Below, in pieces: positions 59,534-64,000 of a stretch of 64,000 nt of DNA; positions within the stretch are counted from its first letter, which is position 1, and every line of letters starts with the position of its first letter. The notes under the pieces are model-generated. The model was given only the letters and a program-made list of their open reading frames with translations. It searched no databases and was not told the origin of the DNA. The DNA comes from an uncultured Dehalococcoidia bacterium (lineage in GTDB: Bacteria; Chloroflexota; Dehalococcoidia; Lucifugimonadales; GCA-2712585). The stretch covers positions 2,267,141 to 2,331,140 of the forward strand of contig OX638324.1 in NCBI GenBank assembly GCA_951812825.1. The letters are read 5' to 3'. Both the position numbers and the translations under genes were made by a program.

Positions 59534-61672
59534 TTATTGCTGATACACGGGTACGGTGTACTCGTGGTGTCGCACTGGGCCCATGTGAAGCATGTTAGCT
59601 TCGTAACTCTGTAGAACACCAGGATCGTAGCCCACCTGAGGGAAGAGGAAGAAGAGGGGGATGATCAGGTGGTTGGCGTACATCCAGTCACCCACGCGGT
59701 GAATTCCAGCCAGCATAGTGTCGGCAGTTACCTGTTTCCGAAGGTCGACGTAGAGTTCGTCCAGTTCAGGATACTCCCAGACGGAGGAGCCGCAGCCGCC
59801 GCCGACGTTGCTCATGGGGAAGCACCAGCCGAGAGGAGCCGGGCCTGTGGCGTAGCGCATCATGAAAACCGTGCGTCCCATTTCGCGCTCCCGATTGAGG
59901 CGCAGGACTTCAGCGAACTCCACCACTTCGATGTCTGCTGAAAGGCCTATGGCGCCCCAGTCCGAGTGTATTGCCTCGCCAACGTCTGGGCCTTCGGGGA
60001 CCCCAGCCATGTTGGGGGCCATCATGAGACGGAAATCAAAGCCTTCGGGATACCCAGCATCGGCCAGAAGCTGCTTAGCTCTATCCGGGTCATATGCGTA
60101 GGGATAGCCGTTGCCCGCGCAGCCGGTGCCGCCATCAGGACCTGGGTGTGGGAACCATTCGTCCTTACAGTCGAAGCGGTAGGGCGGGACATTGTGAATT
60201 GCCTGGGGAATAGCTGCGTCGCCCCAGAAAGCCTTGCGGATAGCGTCCCGGTTGATGGCGACGTTGAGGGCCTCACGAACCCTGGGATCCCTCAATGGAT
60301 CGTCTGCGGAGTAGCTAGGTGCAAGCGGTTCTGTTTCACCGGTTCGGGCACCAGCCAAAACCGTCGTGGGTTGATCGTAGTACTGGCCGCCGATGAAGGC
60401 GTAGATGTAGAAGCCCGGCAGGGTGCTAGTGGCGATCTGCAGGCCTCTCTGCACTGCCTCTGGAAGCTGAGTACGGGGAACGTCCGCAAGTGCAACTTCC
60501 CTGGTGAGAAGTTTGGCCAAGCGAGTCGAGTCCTCCTTAATGTAGAAGAACTGGAGCTCGTGGAACTCCGGAGTCTTGCGCCAGTGGTCTTCCACTCTCT
60601 CGTGGAGAATGTGGGAGTCAATGACTATCTCGACGAACCGGAACGGTCCGGTGCCAATGGGACGCTCGTGGTAGCCGTCAAGTCCAACGAGGTCGGTATA
60701 ATCTTTGCTAATTATGCCGGCTACCCACTCTTCAGCCATCCAGAAGTCAATGAGAGGTTCGGGCTTGTCCAGATTCCAGACGATCTCATAGTCGTTGACG
60801 ACTTCGAAGTTGCTTTCCGCAACGCCCAAGTCTCTCCAGATGGAAGCGCTAGCGAGTGAGTCGTCACGTGCCAGCACCTGAACCGTGTGGATGACGTCCT
60901 TCGCGGTGAACTCTGTGCCCGTGTGGTGGAAGGGGACTCCTTCACGGAGCTTTGCGCTCCATGTCATACCATCGGGCGTAAGGCTCCACTCGGTGGCGAG
61001 TTGCTCGTTGGTGAACTCGCCAGAATAGCGGTCCTTGTAGATGAGGTGCTCGTACATGGCCTTCTGGGGGCCAGTGGAGCTCTGGAAAGTTCTGTACATC
61101 ATGGTCACTTGGTGACCTGGGGGAACCATGGCTACTTTAAGTCGGGGGTCTACGGGAATCTTTGGAGCCATCTCGGCCGCAGGAGTCGGCGTGGGAGCTA
61201 CTGTAGGCGCGGGTGTGGGCGGAGGAGCAGGTGTAGGCACGGCTGCTCGCACAATCCGTTCCACGTCTGCCGGGCTCAACGGTTCCGCCTGGGCGGCTTG
61301 CGCTGATGCCAGAGCCTCACCAATGGCTGTGGTAACGTCTTCCTGGCTAACGCCTTCGGCTGCCGCGGCGGCTACAGCACTATCTACCATCGCCTGAATT
61401 TCGGCGCTGGAGACGGTGTCCGGAGCGTTCTGTATCACAGCATTCTCGATAAGGGAACGAATTTGGTCTTCGGACAGGGGCGGCTGAACTTTTGCCACCT
61501 CTTCACGAATGGTTTGTTCGAGTTGGGAAGTTAGTCCGGATACATCAACGGTAGCGGGGGCAGGCGCGGGCGTTGTTTCGTCCTCGTCGTCGCCACCGCA
61601 GGCCAGGATCACCAGCGATAAAACCGCCAGAGCCGCTATGGCCAGATATACTGATTTCATGCCTTTCGTCAT
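59534..61672 (-). CDS. ABC-type solute-binding lipoprotein, family 5, paralogue
   Basis: The 712-residue lipoprotein has AVLSLVILAC as lipobox. The same four-unit N-terminal segment as its neighbour follows (SEDQIRSLIENAV, AEIQAMVDSAV, DVTTAIGEAL, DVERIVRAAV), then a Pro/Ala linker and the SBP_bac_5 domain (WSAKLREGVPFH, DPRVREALNVAINRDAI). The likely start is ATG 61672 after AAGGGGG; a frame from 61747 has no site. Close similarity to the downstream gene suggests duplication with change of substrate. The two are separated by a terminator. Confidence 0.93.
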   Translation of the reverse strand: MTKGMKSVYLAIAALAVLSLVILACGGDDEDETTPAPAPATVDVSGLTSQLEQTIREEVAKVQPPLSEDQIRSLIENAVIQNAPDTVSSAEIQAMVDSAVAAAAAEGVSQEDVTTAIGEALASAQAAQAEPLSPADVERIVRAAVPTPAPPPTPAPTVAPTPTPAAEMAPKIPVDPRLKVAMVPPGHQVTMMYRTFQSSTGPQKAMYEHLIYKDRYSGEFTNEQLATEWSLTPDGMTWSAKLREGVPFHHTGTEFTAKDVIHTVQVLARDDSLASASIWRDLGVAESNFEVVNDYEIVWNLDKPEPLIDFWMAEEWVAGIISKDYTDLVGLDGYHERPIGTGPFRFVEIVIDSHILHERVEDHWRKTPEFHELQFFYIKEDSTRLAKLLTREVALADVPRTQLPEAVQRGLQIATSTLPGFYIYAFIGGQYYDQPTTVLAGARTGETEPLAPSYSADDPLRDPRVREALNVAINRDAIRKAFWGDAAIPQAIHNVPPYRFDCKDEWFPHPGPDGGTGCAGNGYPYAYDPDRAKQLLADAGYPEGFDFRLMMAPNMAGVPEGPDVGEAIHSDWGAIGLSADIEVVEFAEVLRLNREREMGRTVFMMRYATGPAPLGWCFPMSNVGGGCGSSVWEYPELDELYVDLRKQVTADTMLAGIHRVGDWMYANHLIIPLFFLFPQVGYDPGVLQSYEANMLHMGPVRHHEYTVPVYQQ

Positions 61673-61917
61673 AGACTTGATACCCCCTTCTAATTGGATT
61701 TTGAAGGTCTGGAAGCTGAGATTCCTGCAATGGCGTCGCATTGACATAGCTCCGCCCAGATAGGAAAATCAGCGTACCTTGGCGGTGACGCTAGCACCCA
61801 TCAATAGGTTTGTCAAGGAATGATGTCAGGCCCCAGAGAGGCTTGCGATGGGGGCCTCGAAAACCGCAATAAAGTGGACAATCAATATCGCTTTTCGTCA
61901 ATCAGGAGGACTTAATT

Positions 61918-63054
61918 ATGGTCGCACAACCCGACAAGAAAGCACTCTTCAATGAGGCGAGGTTCCGACGGCTGATGGACGAATCGGACCTGGCGGCAGT
62001 GATTGCCACCAGTCCGGCGAACATAACTTATGCGTCGGGATATCACAACATCGACATGAAACTGCTTCCTGAGCGGATGAAGGCTGTCATTCTACCAAGG
62101 GACGGTGAGCCGATTCTGATGTTGAACGGCAACAAGAACACGGTCGACACGTTCATCGATGACGTTCGCCGGTACGCGCTCTATGAGGGAGTGAAGGACC
62201 CCGGGCTGTGGAGCCTGGTGGACGTGCTCCGTACGATGGAACTGGTGGATGAGAAGGTGGGCATCGAGATGAGGTACGTCACCGGTCATACGCTGGGGGT
62301 GCTTGAGAAGGAGTTTCCGCGGGTGCGATGGGTGGGGGCGGACGACATTCTGGAGCGGACTCGGCAGGTGAAGACGGAGGCGGAGATTGAGCTCATGCGT
62401 CATGCGGCAAGGGTAACGGACCGGGCCATCGCTATGGCTTATCGTTCGGCAACGCCTACGGACACGGAGAAGTCGGTGGGTGACGCGATGAGCTACAACG
62501 TGATGAGGTTCGGGGCGGACATTGTGGCCTTTAACATTCTTGCCTCCGGGAAGCGTATGACAGCGGGCCACCACACGGGCGCGGCGGTGCCTCTCGAACA
62601 GGGCAGCCTGATGCGGTGTGACTTTGGCGCCAACTTCCAGGGATATTACAGCGACCTGGCCCGACTGGCGGTGGTGGGAAAGTCGGATTCCCGGCAGAAG
62701 GACACCTACGCGCGATACCTGGACGTTCATCACCGGACCCTGGACTTCGTCAAACCCGGTGTGACGGGCGAGGAGATTTTCGACTTTGCCTGTGGCTTGT
62801 ACAAGGAGCACGGGTTGAGTCTTCCGATGATGGGCGGGCACAGTATTGGGCTGATAATCCATGAGCGTCCCGTGATCATTCCAGGGGACGATTGGGAGGT
62901 GGAGGAGGGGATGACCATGTGCATCGAAACGGTGAGTTCCGTGGAAGAGCACAACGAACACTACCACCTGGAGGACATGATAGTCGTCAGGAACAAGGGG
63001 GTTGAAGTGCTCTCCGACTACACGCCCCTGGAATCGCCAATAGAGATTATCTAG
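61918..63054 (+). CDS. M24-family peptidase (Xaa-Pro aminopeptidase type)
   Basis: The 378-residue protein has an N-terminal creatinase-like domain (ATSPANITYASGYHNID) and a pita-bread metal domain. Its metal ligands are visible: RCDFGANFQGYYSDLAR (two Asp), GGHSIGL (His), MCIETVSSVEEH and LEDMIVV (Glu). This fits peptidase M24, which removes Xaa-Pro or acts as a creatinase-like hydrolase. AGGAGG is 9 bases before ATG 61918. It ends 47 bases before the Ldh2-type gene, so the two probably form an operon. Confidence 0.93.
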   Translation: MVAQPDKKALFNEARFRRLMDESDLAAVIATSPANITYASGYHNIDMKLLPERMKAVILPRDGEPILMLNGNKNTVDTFIDDVRRYALYEGVKDPGLWSLVDVLRTMELVDEKVGIEMRYVTGHTLGVLEKEFPRVRWVGADDILERTRQVKTEAEIELMRHAARVTDRAIAMAYRSATPTDTEKSVGDAMSYNVMRFGADIVAFNILASGKRMTAGHHTGAAVPLEQGSLMRCDFGANFQGYYSDLARLAVVGKSDSRQKDTYARYLDVHHRTLDFVKPGVTGEEIFDFACGLYKEHGLSLPMMGGHSIGLIIHERPVIIPGDDWEVEEGMTMCIETVSSVEEHNEHYHLEDMIVVRNKGVEVLSDYTPLESPIEII

Positions 63055-63101
63055 CGGAGGCGGCGAGGCGGTAAGGCTGGTCGTCGTCTAGAAGGCAACG
63101 A

Positions 63102-64000
63102 ATGCTCAAACAGTTTCAGATTCCCCAAGAGAACGTGGTGCGCGTAGACCACAACCGGCTGCGGGAGACAACCAAAGCATTATTCGTGGGTCACGGAGTC
63201 CCAGAGGCCGACGCGGAGATTGGTGCGGACGTGCTGGTGAGGGCGGACCTTCGAGGGGTGGATACTCACGGAGTGTCCAACATGCTGCGCCACTATTTGA
63301 GTGACTTCAAGAATGGGGTGATCAACCCAACGCCTGAGATTCACATCCTGCGAGAGACGGCGGCGACGGCTAACCTGCACTCGGACGACGGGCTTGGGGT
63401 GATAGTTGCGCCCAAGGCCATGGATCTGGCGGTTGAGAAGGCCAGGAACGCGGGAGTTGGTATGGTCACGGTGGCGTTTGGACGGCATCTGGGAATGGCG
63501 TCTTACCATGCCATGATGGCGATGGAACACGACATGATTGGTCTTTGCGTGACGAATGCAGGGCCGCGTGTGGTCCCCACGTTCGGGGCGGTGCCGAGGC
63601 TGGGTACGAACCCCATTGCGGTGGCGGCGCCGGCGGGAACGGAGCCGCCCTTCGTGTTCGACGTGGCGACCAGCGTAGTCGCGGGGAACAAGATAGTTAT
63701 TGCGCAGAGGCTGGGAAACAAACTGCCAGGCGGCTGGGTTGCGGAGGCTGATGGTTCGCCCATCATGGGAGATTCGGACCCACCCTCGGTGGACGTGGCG
63801 GCGCTGCTTCCGCTGGGGAGCAAACGGGAGACGAGTTCCCACAAGGGTTTTGGACTGGGGTGCGTGGTGGACATTCTGAGCGGGATACTGTCGGGAGGCG
63901 GGTACAGCATGTTTCCGGGAAGGCCGTTCAATCATCACATGGTGGCGGCGTACCGGATTGACGCTTTCTCCGACGTGGACGACTTCAAGGCTATGATGGA
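63102..64000 (+). CDS. Malate/L-lactate dehydrogenase-family (Ldh2) protein, partial
   Basis: This frame is open to the end of the window, so the C-terminus is missing. The first ~299 residues have RADLRGVDTHGVSNM (the LDH2 signature), GVGMVTVAFGRHLGMASYH, TNAGPRVVPTFG and KGFGLGCVVDILSG. LDH2-type enzymes oxidise 2-hydroxy acids such as malate, sulfolactate or ureidoglycolate with NAD(P); the specific one cannot be told. No strong ribosome binding site is seen (GAAGGCAACG before ATG 63102). Confidence 0.9.
   Translation, partial: MLKQFQIPQENVVRVDHNRLRETTKALFVGHGVPEADAEIGADVLVRADLRGVDTHGVSNMLRHYLSDFKNGVINPTPEIHILRETAATANLHSDDGLGVIVAPKAMDLAVEKARNAGVGMVTVAFGRHLGMASYHAMMAMEHDMIGLCVTNAGPRVVPTFGAVPRLGTNPIAVAAPAGTEPPFVFDVATSVVAGNKIVIAQRLGNKLPGGWVAEADGSPIMGDSDPPSVDVAALLPLGSKRETSSHKGFGLGCVVDILSGILSGGGYSMFPGRPFNHHMVAAYRIDAFSDVDDFKAMM

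Overview
The window looks like a GC-rich chromosomal segment of a Chloroflexota bacterium, most likely of the marine SAR202/Dehalococcoidia kind. This is inferred from the membrane pair DUF2298 plus Agl23-like glycosyltransferase, from the mix of housekeeping genes with hydantoinase, DUF917, amidohydrolase, RraA, Gfo/Idh and family 5 solute-binding genes, and from many short intergenic repeats. No rRNA, tRNA, CRISPR or prophage was seen. Both ends cut genes: proA on the left and an Ldh2-type dehydrogenase on the right.

Layout. 1-2.8 kb: proA end, a small unknown gene, recR, recO. 2.9-4.8 kb: biotin carboxylase and biotin carrier. 5-9.9 kb: NHL propeller, SDR, DUF917 and hydantoinase-A genes separated by dispersed repeats. 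10-12.7 kb: a visibly AT-richer islet with an OLD-like ATPase/TOPRIM nuclease and an AbrB/MazF pair whose toxin has lost its N-terminus. 12.8-24.5 kb: M16 peptidase, metallo-beta-lactamase, lysA, holB, HNH, PAP2, cmk, plsC, a deoxyribosyltransferase-like gene, dnaG, rpoD. 24.5-32.3 kb: a surface zinc protease, a small Tat protein, then mutS, an ArsC-like gene, a HAD gene and mutL as one minus-strand run. 32.5-39 kb: a six-helix membrane protein, a ferredoxin-reductase-like protein and a NuoE/NuoF/NuoG-like NADH module. 39-48.8 kb: a FAD oxidoreductase, three envelope glycosylation or lipid-type membrane proteins, ftsY, rnc and a DsbA-like gene. 48.9-64 kb: cca and a catabolic accessory stretch, including two paralogous solute-binding lipoproteins, an M24 peptidase and Ldh2.

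The main discovery is two probable selenoprotein genes. The ArsC/Spx-like gene after mutS (29367-29723, minus) and the DsbA-like gene before rnc (48161-48796, minus) are each interrupted by one in-frame TGA exactly where the family's first redox cysteine belongs (U-x-x-C and U-P-F-V). Both have strong ribosome binding sites and intact downstream frames. Both also have a stem-loop about 20 nt after the TGA that fits a bacterial SECIS; the dsbA-like apical loop reads GGUCUG, which begins like the E. coli fdhF loop. Read as ordinary stops they would look like two headless genes, so a standard annotation would miss both N-termini.

Other points of note: repeat copies that have become the C-terminal coding tails of recO, plsC and the PAP2 gene; a 24-codon ORF joined by ATGA overlaps on both sides just before recR; a cluster of AACGAGT motifs upstream of lysA; and an SDR without the YxxxK catalytic pair.
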